Source: Microbacterium sp. K24 (GTDB lineage Bacteria; Actinomycetota; Actinomycetes; Actinomycetales; Microbacteriaceae). Taken from it: a DNA stretch of 42,085 bases. Made by a program: the position numbers and the translations under genes. Location: contig NZ_SSDJ01000132.1 of the NCBI RefSeq assembly GCF_004794465.1, forward strand, positions 1 to 42,085, read 5' to 3'. Every line of letters begins with the position of its first letter. The first letter of the stretch is position 1. Below the pieces are notes generated by a model. That model saw only the letters and a program-made list of their open reading frames with translations. It ran no database searches and had not been told where the DNA came from. This document shows positions 41,651 through 42,085 of this stretch, one piece after another.

Positions 41651-41890
41651 ATGGCACGTGAGCGTAAGACCGAAGAACCCGTCGTCGAGCGCGCCGAGGG
41701 CGACGCCGCTCCCAACGCCGTGTGGTTCAAGCCGGTGATGATCGGCTTCATGCTGCTCGGCCTCGCGTGGATCCTCGTGTTCTACATCTCCGGCATGCAG
41801 TTCCCGATCCCGGGTCTCAGCAACTGGAACCTGGCGATCGGCCTCGGCATCGCCCTGATCGGCTTTCTGATGACCACCCGCTGGCGCTGA
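41651..41890 (+). CDS. crgA: Cell division protein CrgA
   Basis: The product is 79 residues. A charged N-terminal tail (about 1-25) is followed by two membrane helices (about 28-47 and 57-76) joined by a short outside loop with SGMQFPIPGLSNWN. The C-terminus TTRWR matches CrgA. CrgA recruits division and peptidoglycan proteins (FtsZ, FtsI, CwsA) at the septum in actinobacteria. In mycobacteria it also lies close to trpG and pknB. It is monocistronic here, between a -10 just upstream and a terminator. Confidence 0.93.
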   Translation: MARERKTEEPVVERAEGDAAPNAVWFKPVMIGFMLLGLAWILVFYISGMQFPIPGLSNWNLAIGLGIALIGFLMTTRWR

Positions 41891-41908
41891 CCCCGCCTCA
41901 CACGCTTC

Positions 41909-41943
41909 ACGAAGGGCCCCTCGCACCGCGAGGGGCCCTTCGT
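41909..41943 (+). terminator. Terminator after crgA
   Basis: A perfect stem of 16 bp (41909-41924 with 41928-41943) around an ACC loop begins 18 nt after crgA. It lacks a real U tract but is very stable. Confidence 0.85.
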
Positions 41944-42085
41944 CGTCCTGCCCTCGCCTGCTTGCCCGACTCGGCTTGACCCGAGGTCCGTGCAGCACGA
42001 CGTCGGATGCAGAGGTCGCGGGCGGACTCCCGGAGTGAGCATCGGGAGGGGCCCGCGCAGCGGGAGGGAACCCGCTCTGCGAACG
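41944..42085. other. Right-end stretch with no recognised feature
   Basis: After the crgA terminator the last 142 bases hold no gene start, RNA or convincing repeat that I can support. A few short GC-rich inverted segments (around 42045-42076) are within what base composition produces. Confidence 0.5.

Overview
The window is high-GC DNA from an actinobacterium. Family Microbacteriaceae, probably Microbacterium or a close relative, is inferred from codon use (a strong habit of writing Ala-Asp-Ala as GCGGATGCC), from MsiK-style sugar importers that lack their own ATPase, and from the gene order fhaA-fhaB-pstP-rodA-pbpA-pknA-pknB next to trpG and crgA. In mycobacteria that core block lies near the replication origin. 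The species cannot be named from the sequence alone.

Layout. (1) Positions 1-5793, minus strand: a tight six-gene nitrogen-scavenging operon encoding an ornithine-cyclodeaminase-like protein (tyramine oxidase subunit B type), a SolA/sarcosine-oxidase-like flavoenzyme, an M20 allantoate/N-carbamoyl amidohydrolase, an ammonium channel, a P-II protein that lacks the usual modified tyrosine, and a HutD protein cut by the window edge. A LysR regulator is divergent (5942-6850). (2) Positions 6872-20773: an 11-gene minus-strand operon with two different sugar/polyol importers, an FGGY kinase, a ketose-3-epimerase-like protein, an SDR dehydrogenase, a YjbQ protein and a dimethylformamidase-like protein. 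A DeoR repressor and an archaeal-type triosephosphate isomerase homologue are divergent. This looks like a catabolic route for an unidentified polyol or ketose. (3) Positions 20774-23434, minus strand: aldo/keto reductase, siderophore-interacting protein and a GntR/UTRA regulator. (4) Positions 23620-29404, plus strand: an amino-sugar operon with a CUT1 importer, a BadF-type kinase, NanE and a Gfo/Idh/MocA oxidoreductase. It is probably controlled by the GntR protein through two tandem palindromes over its promoter, and it ends at a strong hairpin. (5) Positions 29458-30697: a UPF0303 protein and an alpha/beta hydrolase.

(6) Positions 30732-30945 hold tRNA-Leu(CAG), its terminator, and a 78-nt degenerate tRNA-like copy. 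This marks the junction between the accessory catabolic half and the conserved core. (7) Positions 31090-39960: the cell-wall growth and Ser/Thr phosphorylation operon (two FHA proteins, a PP2C phosphatase, a RodA/FtsW glycosyltransferase, a class B PBP and two membrane kinases with PASTA domains). (8) Positions 39965-41572, minus strand: a TrpG/PabA amidotransferase, a 51-residue membrane protein and a class E sortase. (9) Positions 41651-41890: crgA, apparently leaderless, followed by a terminator.

No insertion sequence, integrase, CRISPR array or rRNA gene was seen. No stretch longer than 300 bases lacks a gene; the longest is the 195 bases at the right end.
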